Source: Methanolinea sp. SDB
Lineage (GTDB): Archaea > Halobacteriota > Methanomicrobia > Methanomicrobiales > Methanospirillaceae
NCBI GenBank assembly: GCA_001412335.1
Contig: LKUF01000160.1
Span: 1-11,870 of the forward strand
DNA length: 11,870 nucleotides
Reading direction: 5' to 3'
The notes beneath the pieces were generated by a model. It saw only the letters and a program-made list of their open reading frames with translations, was not told the DNA's origin and made no database searches. Below, piece after piece: positions 5,744 through 11,870 of the stretch; position 1 is the stretch's first letter; each line of letters starts with the position of its first letter. The position numbers were made by a program, and so were the translations under genes.

Positions 5744-6124
5744 GTGCCGCACAAATGCGTGAAGTGTGGAAAAATTTACCCTGATTCCTCGTCTGAAATA
5801 TTCGAGGGCTGCGAACAGTGCGGCGGCAGAAAGTTCCTCTATGTCGCTCCAGAAAGCAGGAGACGGAAAATTCCCGAACGAATACCATCTGCAGAGCCCA
5901 AATCTGATACAAAAGAAGATACCGGGGATTCGGAGGAGGTCGGCGAGGACCTGTACAACAGGGTGGAAAGTATCAGGATCGTCTCCCCCGGCACATACGA
6001 ATTGAATATTGAAAAACTGGCCCAATCTGGTGAAAGGGTTGTGGGATTCGGAAAGGGGGGGAGTTATGGGGTCGACCTTCTCTCCATGATGAAATCGAAG
6101 AAAAAGAAGCGAGAGAAAAAATAA
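5744..6124 (+). CDS. arvC: Zinc-ribbon protein, ArvC-type
   Basis: A 126-residue protein with an N-terminal zinc ribbon (Cys5-x2-Cys8 and Cys23-x2-Cys26), an acidic low-complexity linker at about 45-68, and a C-terminal conserved block at about 72-112 (YNRVESIRIVSPGTYELNIE, then GFGKGGSYGVDL). It ends in a Lys-rich tail. This layout matches the OapC/ArvC family found third in the arv cluster. The start is GTG at 5744, with GAGGTGA containing the arvB stop just upstream, so it belongs to the same mRNA. The role is presumably as a partner of the GTPase in vesicle formation. The Lys-rich tail codons place T-tracts on the other strand, where they probably end the aIF1 transcript. Confidence 0.85.
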   Translation: MPHKCVKCGKIYPDSSSEIFEGCEQCGGRKFLYVAPESRRRKIPERIPSAEPKSDTKEDTGDSEEVGEDLYNRVESIRIVSPGTYELNIEKLAQSGERVVGFGKGGSYGVDLLSMMKSKKKKREKK

Positions 6125-6127
6125 AAA
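6116..6127 (-). terminator. T-tract terminator of aIF1 inside the 3' end of arvC
   Basis: On the minus strand T5 (6127-6123) and T6 (6121-6116) follow the aIF1 stop codon directly. They are the complement of lysine codons and the stop region of arvC. The position fits archaeal T-tract termination and a convergent arrangement with only 4 bases between stops. Confidence 0.5.
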
Positions 6128-6128
6128 T

Positions 6129-6434
6129 TTAACTGATATTTTCCACGCTGTATCCCTTATCTGCCAGCAATGCCTTGACCCTTTCCCTGTGGTTTCCCTG
6201 TAATTCAATAGAATTTCCCTTTACCGTTCCCCCACAGGCAAGTTTATTCTTCAAATATTTTGAGAGATCCTCGAGATCGATGTCGGTCGGATCGAGCCCT
6301 TCTATCACGGTTACTTCTTTTCCATACCGTCGTGTGTTTACCTTGACATTGATCCTCTGTTGCTCTTTGGCAACTTCTTCACATATACAGAGTTCTTTAG
6401 GCAGTCCGCATGTGGGACATATACCACCGTTCAT
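6129..6434 (-). CDS. Translation initiation factor aIF1 (SUI1/YciH family)
   Basis: A 101-residue SUI1-fold protein that binds the small ribosomal subunit near the P site and helps select the correct start codon. The N-terminus has a small cysteine cluster (CPTCGLPKELCIC, Cys6, 9, 16 and 18), common in euryarchaeal members and probably metal-binding. The SUI1 core follows, with VTVIEGLD at about 41-48, the LKNKLACGGTVKGN loop at about 61-74, then IELQGNHRERV and a short C-terminal strand. Length is normal. A clear TATA box is centred 26 bases before the ATG, which predicts a leaderless or nearly leaderless mRNA. AAGGT, seven bases before the ATG, is the only weak ribosome-site candidate. It converges with arvC. 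Confidence 0.93.
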   Translation of the reverse strand: MNGGICPTCGLPKELCICEEVAKEQQRINVKVNTRRYGKEVTVIEGLDPTDIDLEDLSKYLKNKLACGGTVKGNSIELQGNHRERVKALLADKGYSVENIS

Positions 6435-6456
6435 TACAAGTACCTTATAAGCTCTC

Positions 6457-6464
6457 TTTATATA
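6457..6464 (-). promoter_or_regulatory. TATA box of the aIF1 gene
   Basis: TATATAAA on the minus strand, preceded by AAA, is centred near 6460. Euryarchaeal transcription usually starts about 25-27 bases further on, which is the A of the aIF1 ATG at 6434. Confidence 0.65.
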
Positions 6465-6496
6465 TTTGTTGGCATACTCGGTGAATATCGAAAATT

Positions 6497-6534
6497 AAAA
6501 AAGATATCAATTGGCCCTGCCGGATATTTCCGGC
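6497..6534 (-). terminator. Hairpin plus T-tract terminator of nrdJ
   Basis: GCCGGA (6519-6524) and TCCGGC (6529-6534) form a perfect 6-bp stem with a 4-base loop. On the minus strand this is followed, 16 bases later, by TTTTTTAATTTT (6502-6491). A second stem, CATTGT (6540-6545) with ACAATG (6555-6560), lies between it and the nrdJ stop. The combination separates nrdJ from the aIF1 promoter. Confidence 0.6.
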
Positions 6535-6567
6535 TGTGCCATTGTCCGCAGTGTACAATGCCTCATT

Positions 6568-8220
6568 CTATTCCCTGTAGGCATCAACGCGGCAGGTTTC
6601 GCAGCCCCTTGAGAGCACCTGGTCGGATTTGCTGTTATACCGGTATATGGTGATGCCCTTGCATCCAAGTCTTCGTGCCAGGAGAAATGTCTCACAGACA
6701 TCCTCCGGCCTGGCGTCCTCCGGAAGATTAACCGTCTTTGAGACAGCATTATCCACGAAACGCTGCACGGTCGCCTGCATCTGAACGTGGAACAGGGGAT
6801 CTATCTCTGATGCGGTCATGAAGAGGTCTTTTATCTCACGGCTGACAGGAAGGTTTGCGAGGCTTCCTGATCTCTGCAGTTCATGCAGCAACGCGCTCCC
6901 TGCCGGGAGAGATTTTATGTAATCTTTTACCAGGGGGTGGAGAAACCGGATATGGTGGCCATTGATGATCCTCTCAAACGAGTACGAGAAAACAGGTTCA
7001 ATTCCGCTGCTCACACCGGCAATAAGGTGCAGGGATCCGGTTGGGGCTATTGTCGTGACTGTTGCATTCCGCATCTCCCCCTGGTAGACGCTCCTGTCAA
7101 TGGCAGGGAATGATCCTTTCTTCCGTCCAAGCTCTTCAGACATCGCATGCCCTTCTCTCTGGATAAAACCCATAATTTTCGCCGTATTTTCGAGCGCTTC
7201 CCTTGATTGGTACGGAATTTCCATCATCAGAAGGGCATCTGCAAGTCCCATCACCCCAAGCCCTATCTTCCGTGTCTGAAGAGTCCGTTCCCTGATCTCC
7301 GGTATCGGAAAACGGTTTACATCTATGACCTGGTCCAAAAATTCCACCCCCAACGATACGAGGGACCCGAGGAGATCATAGTCGATCTCACCATGTCGGA
7401 TGCATGCTGCAAGATTGATACTTCCGAGGTTGCAGCTCTCGTACGAAAGGAGCGGCTGTTCTCCACAGGGGTTGGTGGCGGCAATATCTCCAAGGCCGGG
7501 GACCGTATTTGCCTTGTTTACCGTATCTAAAAAGAGGATTCCCGGATCACCGCATTGCCAGGCAGCCTTTGAGAGGGATTCGAAGAGATCGACGGCACTG
7601 ATCGTATTCCAAACCTCGCTGTCGCGCGGATTTTTCAGCGAATACTCCGATTGTCTCTCCAATTTTTCAAAAAATTCCCTATCAAAACCAACAGAGAGAT
7701 TGAAATTCGCCAGCCCCTCTTCTGTCTTCAGCCTGATAAAATCCATGATATCAGGATGGGAACTGGCCAGAACGCCCATATTTGCCCCTCTCCTCTTTCC
7801 ACCCTGTTTCAGGGCGTTCGTGGCTTCATCAAAAACCCTGATGAAGGGTATCGGACCACTCGCCACACCTGCCGTTCCCCCGACGAGATCTCCCGCCGGC
7901 CGTATCTGTGAGAAAGAAAAGCCAGTTCCACCCCCGCTTTTGTGGATGAGGGCCATGTGAGAGAGCGTGGCAAATATTCTGTCAATGGAATCCTCGATGG
8001 GAAGAACAAAACATGCCGAGAGCTGTCCGGATGGTGTCCCGGCATTCATCAGTGTGGGCGAATTGGGAAGAAACTGGAGATTTTTCATGCTTCTATAAAA
8101 TTTATCCCATTTAATCCTCCCAATGGATTCGGCCACCCGGAGAAACATTCCATCAGGTGTCTCGCCCGGAAGCAGGTAACGACTGGACAACAGTATGCGG
8201 GCGGCTTCTCCCAGTTCCAT
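6568..8220 (-). CDS. nrdJ: Adenosylcobalamin-dependent (class II) ribonucleoside reductase
   Basis: A 550-residue class II reductase that turns ribonucleotides into deoxyribonucleotides, using adenosylcobalamin to create a thiyl radical. PNSPTLMNAG is at residues 52-61 and the N-P-C-G-E motif gives Asn250, Cys252 (thiyl radical) and Glu254. Cys70 and Cys263 are the expected redox pair, APTG is at 392-395, and Cys540-x2-Cys543 at the C-terminus is the re-reducing pair. No ATP-cone precedes the catalytic core, so this is the short form without the usual overall activity site. I chose ATG at 8220; a TTG directly upstream (8223) is possible. The gene is divergent from cobQ, a cobalamin synthesis gene, and a TATA-like element lies about 26-30 bases upstream. 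The ending is compact, without a further zinc-ribbon-like tail. Confidence 0.95.
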   Translation of the reverse strand: MELGEAARILLSSRYLLPGETPDGMFLRVAESIGRIKWDKFYRSMKNLQFLPNSPTLMNAGTPSGQLSACFVLPIEDSIDRIFATLSHMALIHKSGGGTGFSFSQIRPAGDLVGGTAGVASGPIPFIRVFDEATNALKQGGKRRGANMGVLASSHPDIMDFIRLKTEEGLANFNLSVGFDREFFEKLERQSEYSLKNPRDSEVWNTISAVDLFESLSKAAWQCGDPGILFLDTVNKANTVPGLGDIAATNPCGEQPLLSYESCNLGSINLAACIRHGEIDYDLLGSLVSLGVEFLDQVIDVNRFPIPEIRERTLQTRKIGLGVMGLADALLMMEIPYQSREALENTAKIMGFIQREGHAMSEELGRKKGSFPAIDRSVYQGEMRNATVTTIAPTGSLHLIAGVSSGIEPVFSYSFERIINGHHIRFLHPLVKDYIKSLPAGSALLHELQRSGSLANLPVSREIKDLFMTASEIDPLFHVQMQATVQRFVDNAVSKTVNLPEDARPEDVCETFLLARRLGCKGITIYRYNSKSDQVLSRGCETCRVDAYRE

Positions 8221-8242
8221 CAATCACTCTTTTGAGGAACGC

Positions 8243-8256
8243 CTTTTATTTAAAAT
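8243..8256. promoter_or_regulatory. Shared bidirectional promoter of nrdJ and cobQ
   Basis: CTTTTATTTAAAAT reads as a TATA-like element on both strands and is the only AT-rich block in the 55-bp gap. Its centre near 8250 is about 26 bases from the cobQ ATG (8276) on one side and about 26-30 bases from the nrdJ start (8223 TTG or 8220 ATG) on the other. Both mRNAs are therefore predicted to be leaderless or nearly so. No ribosome site is visible before cobQ. Confidence 0.55.
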
Positions 8257-8275
8257 TCATGCATACCTATGATAC

Positions 8276-9721
8276 ATGTCTCTGATGGTCCTGGGGACTG
8301 CGTCCCACGTGGGAAAGAGCACTGTTGTAGCGGCAATATGCAGGGCCATCTCAAATCGCGGTATCTCTGTCGCACCCTTCAAATCACAGAACATGAGCCT
8401 GAATTCGTATGTGACATCCGACGGCTGTGAGATAGGGATTGCCCAGGCCATGCAGGCGTTCGCTGCCAGGCTCGAGCCTGAAGCCGATATGAATCCCATC
8501 CTTCTCAAACCAAAAGGCGAACGGATCTCACAGGTCGTTCTGCTCGGCCATCCCTACAAAGACGTAGAAATTACGGATTATTATAAGGAGACCGATTTTC
8601 TGTTGGAACGGGCTTTGGAAGCTCTCGGAAGGCTCAAAGAGAGATATGACCACCTGGTCGTGGAGGGGGCCGGGGGGGCGGCTGAAGTGAATCTGTATTC
8701 GAGGGATATTGCCAATATCAGGCTTGCACGGGCCCTGAAATATCCGATAATACTGGTAGCCGATATCGAGCGGGGAGGTGTATTCGCACAGATATACGGA
8801 ACTATCCAACTCCTGCCTCCTGATCTGCGCCCCCTTGTCAGGGGAATACTCATAAACAAATTCAGGGGAGATCCCGCGATCTTTGCAGAGGGTATTGAAA
8901 TCATCCAGGATATGTGCAGGATCCCGGTTCTTGGCGTTCTGCCGTATCTCTCCACCCGGATTCCAAGCGAAGATTCGCTCTCAATCGAGGATAAAAAGGC
9001 TGCTGTGCATCCTGTGCGGATTGCCATCATACGACTCGACCGTATATCGAACTTCACCGATTTTGAAAGACTCGAGCCACATGCCATGGTCGAATATGTC
9101 AGGCCAGGATCCCCACTTGACGACTTTGACTGCATAATTCTGCCCGGGACGAAGAACACTGTCGATGATCTTGCATTGATTCACGGGAGTGGAACGGGGA
9201 TGGATATTATTTCAGCAAGAGGCCGCGGTATTCCGATAATCGGAATCTGTGGAGGCTACCAGATACTCGGAAAGGAGATCGTGGACTCGGGGGTGGAATC
9301 AAGAAAAGGCAGCCACAGTGGTCTTTCGCTCCTTGATGTCAGAACACGGTTCGGATCATATGAGAAGAAGACCGAACAGATGTGCCGGACGGCAAGACCC
9401 ATAGGGCCGATACTCTCCGGCATGGGCACCTTGAGGGGCTACGAGATCCACATGGGAGAGACCGAAAGAGTGGGTGCGATCGAGGCATTCGACGGGGAGG
9501 GGGCGGTTTCAGAGGATGGCCTTGTGATCGGGACATACATGCATGGCCTGTTTGAGAACCAGTCTGCGGTAGATGCGCTCCTTTCATACCTGTACGGGAA
9601 GAAAGGGCTTTTGTACCGACCCGATCCAGAGAGAGATACAGATCCTTACGATAAACTGGCAGCTGAATTCGAGGACAGTGCTGATGTGGATGAGATTGTC
9701 TCCCTGTTACTGGACAGGTAA
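8276..9721 (+). CDS. cobQ: Cobyric acid synthase (glutamine-hydrolysing)
   Basis: A 481-residue enzyme that amidates the b, d, e and g side chains of adenosylcobyrinic acid a,c-diamide, using ATP and glutamine, in cobamide synthesis. The N-terminal synthetase domain (about 1-235) begins with the P-loop-like GTASHVGKS (7-15), followed by KSQNMSLNSYVT (36-47) and VVEGAGGAAEVNL (128-140). The C-terminal type 1 glutaminase domain (about 247-450) has the nucleophile Cys325 in GICGGYQ and His423 in YMHGLF. The related cobyrinic acid diamide synthase CobB/CbiA lacks the KSQNMSLNS segment, so CobQ/CbiP is the better call. Length is normal for the family. Methanogens need cobamides for methyltransferases, and here also for the neighbouring nrdJ. 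Confidence 0.95.
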   Translation: MSLMVLGTASHVGKSTVVAAICRAISNRGISVAPFKSQNMSLNSYVTSDGCEIGIAQAMQAFAARLEPEADMNPILLKPKGERISQVVLLGHPYKDVEITDYYKETDFLLERALEALGRLKERYDHLVVEGAGGAAEVNLYSRDIANIRLARALKYPIILVADIERGGVFAQIYGTIQLLPPDLRPLVRGILINKFRGDPAIFAEGIEIIQDMCRIPVLGVLPYLSTRIPSEDSLSIEDKKAAVHPVRIAIIRLDRISNFTDFERLEPHAMVEYVRPGSPLDDFDCIILPGTKNTVDDLALIHGSGTGMDIISARGRGIPIIGICGGYQILGKEIVDSGVESRKGSHSGLSLLDVRTRFGSYEKKTEQMCRTARPIGPILSGMGTLRGYEIHMGETERVGAIEAFDGEGAVSEDGLVIGTYMHGLFENQSAVDALLSYLYGKKGLLYRPDPERDTDPYDKLAAEFEDSADVDEIVSLLLDR

Positions 9722-9740
9722 AGGATTTACAGGGTGCACA

Positions 9741-9755
9741 GGGGGGCGGTTTTTT
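9741..9755 (+). terminator. G-rich stretch plus T-tract terminator of cobQ
   Basis: Six G residues, C, GG and then six T residues follow the cobQ stop by about 20 bases. A GC-rich run leading into a T-tract suits archaeal termination. No long stem is evident. Confidence 0.5.
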
Positions 9756-9769
9756 CATGGTGGATTGCG

Positions 9770-9782
9770 TATTAAGTATTAA
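9770..9782 (+). promoter_or_regulatory. Weak TATA-like element before the ribbon-helix-helix gene
   Basis: TATTAA occurs twice in tandem (9770-9775 and 9777-9782). A start about 26 bases from the pair's centre would fall near 9802, leaving a leader of about 10 bases. The match to a canonical TATA box is modest. Confidence 0.3.
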
Positions 9783-9811
9783 CCAGTGAAATCTGCAAGG
9801 GAACGATTACA

Positions 9812-10153
9812 ATGCCGATGAGAGTATCATTCACCCTGGATCCGGAGACGATGGATCATATTGATAAATTTGCCAAGGAGCACGGCATCGAGCGGAACAG
9901 GGCAATACTTGAATTCATTGAGAATGGTTACGAGAAACTGACCGAAGGCGGAACCATCAAGCTCAATCAGCAGCGGGCATTTGAAGAATATAACACAATA
10001 CGTAAGGATCTCCAGGAGATCAAGCAGAAAATGAACGATCTTACCGAAGAGGTGAGGCTGATCCACCATACCATTGATGTGGAATGGGGCCGGGAGATGA
10101 GAGCGGTTCCATATCAGAGTAAAAGATGGTGGGAATTCTGGAAGACAGAGTGA
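9812..10153 (+). CDS. Ribbon-helix-helix protein with coiled coil and Trp-rich tail
   Basis: A 113-residue protein. Residues 2-43 (MRVSFTLDPETMDHIDKFA, then IERNRAILEFIENGYEKL) fit a CopG/Arc-type ribbon-helix-helix domain, which dimerises and inserts a beta ribbon into the DNA major groove. A helix at about 55-90 with heptad-like spacing probably forms a coiled coil. The C-terminus ends in KRWWEFWKTE, an aromatic and basic tail that could bind membrane or a partner. No toxin gene follows, so it is not an obvious antitoxin; the gene stands alone between cobQ and a convergent gene whose stop is 7 bases away. Target genes are unknown. A poorly spaced AGGG about 12 bases before the ATG is the only ribosome site candidate. 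Confidence 0.82.
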   Translation: MPMRVSFTLDPETMDHIDKFAKEHGIERNRAILEFIENGYEKLTEGGTIKLNQQRAFEEYNTIRKDLQEIKQKMNDLTEEVRLIHHTIDVEWGREMRAVPYQSKRWWEFWKTE

Positions 10154-10160
10154 TTTTCAG

Positions 10161-10427
10161 TTATCCTATGATATTCATCATGCTCCGGTAGCCTTCCCCT
10201 CTCCTGTCTGCGCATTTTACCGCCTCGACACGATTCAGGTCCACTTCTTCGCAGGCCTTCTGTGTAACACAGTAAGCAAGGGAGGGAGACTTGACATATC
10301 TTCCATCCACCCGAAAATACCGGGAGTAGACACAGAACCTGCAATGGTCGATAGTTTCCTCTTTTTCTGGCAGGCATTGCACCCGTCCCCCCCTTACCGG
10401 GAGAATCCGGAACTCATCTGCTGGCAT
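10161..10427 (-). CDS. Small cysteine-rich protein of unknown function
   Basis: An 88-residue protein that I do not recognise. It has six cysteines (18, 29, 32, 53, 59 and 72), including a Cys29-x2-Cys32 pair, which suggests a zinc or iron-sulfur site, though the spacing matches no family I can name. There is no signal peptide or membrane helix. The middle (CRFCVYSRYFRVDGRYVKSP) is rich in aromatic and basic residues. The gene lies 29 bp after the coiled-coil gene on the same strand, so it is probably the last gene of the nadM operon. GAGG lies 13 bases before the ATG, and an in-frame stop just upstream rules out an earlier start. A competing frame at 10114-10377 overlaps the ribbon-helix-helix gene and is less likely. 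Confidence 0.65.
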   Translation of the reverse strand: MPADEFRILPVRGGRVQCLPEKEETIDHCRFCVYSRYFRVDGRYVKSPSLAYCVTQKACEEVDLNRVEAVKCADRRGEGYRSMMNIIG

Positions 10428-10456
10428 AGCGAATCAACTTCCTCATCAGACTAAGA

Positions 10457-11758
10457 TCATGATTCTGTACTGGCGGAAACGGATTCAAGAACGATCTCCT
10501 TTCCCGAAAGCGATCCAAGGCCGGATTCAAGTTTCCGGGTAAGTTCCGGGATGAGTGAATCGGCCTTGCTGGCCGTCTCTTCAAGTGCCTGTTGCTGCTC
10601 TTCGAGTTCCCGTATATGCCTCTCCATATCTTTGATCTTCCTCTCAAAATCCGTGATCCTGGCTCTGGCAGGGTCTCCTCGATATTGTTCCGCGATTGAA
10701 AAACGGTGTTTCTCCGTCTCTCTTTGCCTGGTGTACAGGTCTGACAGGATTCTGTTGATCTCCGACGGATCCGCGAAGAGATCTTTTTCCTCCCTGTTTT
10801 TGAGGACGATATCCCCTGAATTTATCATACTGCCGACAATTCCGAGGACGGCTCCCAGATTCTGCCGCAGATCCTGCTCGCGGGGGATATCCCGTCCCGA
10901 AAGCAGTTCAACCGACTGACGTAATTCCTTTGGCGCACGTCCGTTTTCTGCTCTCTGCATGATCTTCTCCGCTTTTCGGAAGACGTGCGTGATGTTGGAG
11001 AAGATGGCCCTCATCCGGCGCTCGATTGCGGCGACTTCTTCTGCTGCCGATTGTTCCTTTCTGCGGAGATCCTGGAGTTTTTTTGCCCCCTCGCCTTCCA
11101 TCACGCGTGAAAGATCGGCAGATGCCTGCTCAAGGACTCTCCGCCGTTCCAAAAGATCGCTTTCCAGCAGGGGGATCTTCGTAGCGGATGATTCCTTCTC
11201 GCCGATCTGGTCCGTTAAAGTGCTGTATATGTCCCTGCATGACCGTATCAGTTCGCGTTTTTTCCTGGCCGCCGATATGACCGGCGTCATGATATTCATC
11301 TCCCTTCCAACCACGTCGATCTCTTTTCGGATGGCCTTCATCTCGTCAGGAAATACACCCTGCAGGTACCTCCCTGGACCGGCCTGGCTCTTTACACAGC
11401 CCTTCAGGCATTCAGTTGCTGCCTGGTAAAACTCGTCGGGTTCTCCGGGCAGTTCCCTGCTCAAAGCGGCGATCATGGACTTCTCGAAGAGTGGGAGTGT
11501 ATTTCTGGCAATTTTCTCAAGTTTCGGATGGAATGCTTCTTCCCGTTCGGCTGATGAAAGGGTCTGGATAAGAACGATGAGATTAGACCGGGAATCCATG
11601 ACCGCCTTCATATGGACAGATGTCCCTGCGCGTATCTCCGAATCCAGATCCTCCGCATATTTATCAATCATTCCGGGAACTTCATCTATCCGGATTCGGT
11701 CCACGGGGGATTCCTTCTTTTTGAAGATATCCCTGATACCATCAAACATCGCAGTCAT
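10457..11758 (-). CDS. Long coiled-coil protein of unknown function
   Basis: A 433-residue soluble, charged protein that I cannot assign to a family. The N-terminus (MTAMFDGIRDIFKKKESPVD) is amphipathic and basic, followed by a mostly helical region with a Cys117-x3-Cys121 pair. Strong coiled-coil stretches lie at about 195-250 (rich in E, R, K, L and A) and 365-412 (the DFERKIKDMERHIRELEEQQ region). No P-loop, HTH or membrane helix is visible. It overlaps the end of nadM by 17 bases when started at ATG 11758, or 8 bases from ATG 11749; GGAG about 10 bases upstream favours 11758. A TTG at 11767 has poor spacing. A structural or scaffold role is a guess from the coiled coils alone. Confidence 0.8.
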   Translation of the reverse strand: MTAMFDGIRDIFKKKESPVDRIRIDEVPGMIDKYAEDLDSEIRAGTSVHMKAVMDSRSNLIVLIQTLSSAEREEAFHPKLEKIARNTLPLFEKSMIAALSRELPGEPDEFYQAATECLKGCVKSQAGPGRYLQGVFPDEMKAIRKEIDVVGREMNIMTPVISAARKKRELIRSCRDIYSTLTDQIGEKESSATKIPLLESDLLERRRVLEQASADLSRVMEGEGAKKLQDLRRKEQSAAEEVAAIERRMRAIFSNITHVFRKAEKIMQRAENGRAPKELRQSVELLSGRDIPREQDLRQNLGAVLGIVGSMINSGDIVLKNREEKDLFADPSEINRILSDLYTRQRETEKHRFSIAEQYRGDPARARITDFERKIKDMERHIRELEEQQQALEETASKADSLIPELTRKLESGLGSLSGKEIVLESVSASTES

Positions 11759-11870
11759 CCCGCGCAATCTCCCTGATCCTCCCGACTCCGTCGATCTCCC
11801 GAATCACCTCACAGACGGATTCCGGTACAAGGTCCTGCCATGGTTCCCCTTTCAGCATTCTTCTTCGGAT
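11742..11870 (-). CDS. nadM: Nicotinamide-nucleotide adenylyltransferase, C-terminal end (gene runs off the window)
   Basis: The last 42 codons of a gene entering from the right edge. They read IRRRMLKGEPWQDLVPESV followed by CEVIREIDGVGRIREIARD, which resembles the C-terminus of archaeal NMN adenylyltransferase: the nucleotide-binding I-R-x-x-M-x-x-G-E-x-W block and the V-I-x-E-I-D-G-V-x-R helix. The enzyme joins NMN and ATP to make NAD. The catalytic H-x-G-H motif is outside the window, so the call rests on the C-terminus alone. The stop lies inside the start of the coiled-coil gene, showing a shared mRNA. Confidence 0.72.
   Translation of the reverse strand: MRRRMLKGEPWQDLVPESVCEVIREIDGVGRIREIARDDCDV

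Noticed and set aside
5388..5912. Minus-strand ORF of 174 codons opposite arvB and arvC
   Set aside because: It spans two coupled plus-strand genes with good ribosome sites and known families; no motif supports it.
8221..8275. Cobalamin riboswitch between nrdJ and cobQ
   Set aside because: The 55-bp gap is too short, both messages look leaderless, and no B12-box-like element is visible.
8581..9159. Minus-strand ORF of 192 codons opposite cobQ
   Set aside because: Ser/Arg-rich reverse frame of a well-conserved enzyme; no independent support.
10114..10377. Minus-strand ORF of 87 codons in a competing frame of the Cys-rich gene
   Set aside because: It overlaps the ribbon-helix-helix gene by 40 bases, while the 10161-10427 frame fits the gap exactly and has a better start.
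10551..11429. Two plus-strand Ser-rich ORFs opposite the coiled-coil gene
   Set aside because: Runs of Ser and Cys arise from reading Glu/Arg-rich codons backwards; no start signals.
1..11870. CRISPR arrays, insertion sequences, tRNA or rRNA genes
   Set aside because: No regularly spaced repeats, transposase motifs, terminal inverted repeats or cloverleaf-like sequences were seen on either strand.

Overview
The window reads as the chromosome of a methanogenic euryarchaeon, most likely of the Methanomicrobiales (inference from protein resemblance, not a database search). Archaeal markers are deoxyhypusine synthase, an archaeal aIF1/SUI1 factor, an archaeal-type NMN adenylyltransferase C-terminus and the Era-like GTPase/DUF2073/zinc-ribbon trio. 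TATA-like boxes about 26 bp ahead of start codons and T-tract terminators also fit archaea. Gene density is high. I see no CRISPR array, insertion sequence, tRNA or rRNA.

Layout. (1) 1-284, minus: N-terminal part of deoxyhypusine synthase. (2) 558-4520, minus: five consecutive genes encoding proteins made almost only of CBS domains (2+4+4+4+4 = 18 domains, plus one zinc ribbon). Four of the five are overlapped or nearly so; one 90-bp gap precedes the third gene and holds a possible internal promoter. (3) 4521-4725: a divergent control region rich in inverted repeats, with a candidate 15-codon leader ORF overlapping the next gene. (4) 4726-6124, plus: three tightly packed genes for an Era-like GTPase, a DUF2073 protein and a zinc-ribbon protein, matching the archaeal vesicle genes arvA, arvB and arvC (oapABC). 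(5) 6129-6434, minus: aIF1, convergent with arvC. (6) 6568-8220, minus, and 8276-9721, plus: adenosylcobalamin-dependent ribonucleotide reductase (nrdJ) divergent from cobyric acid synthase (cobQ), sharing a 55-bp promoter region. (7) 9812-10153, plus: a ribbon-helix-helix protein with a coiled coil and Trp-rich tail. (8) 10161-11870, minus: a probable operon of NMN adenylyltransferase (end only), a long coiled-coil protein and a small Cys-rich protein.

How parts may work together. nrdJ needs adenosylcobalamin, and cobQ makes a cobalamin precursor, so their shared promoter couples cofactor supply to its user. The CBS operon has no catalytic or transport domain of its own, so it looks like a set of ligand-sensing subunits acting on other proteins; it is divergent from the vesicle GTPase operon, and a functional link is only suggested by position. 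The least explained parts are the CBS operon, the arv control region with its leader ORF, and the coiled-coil/Cys-rich pair behind nadM.
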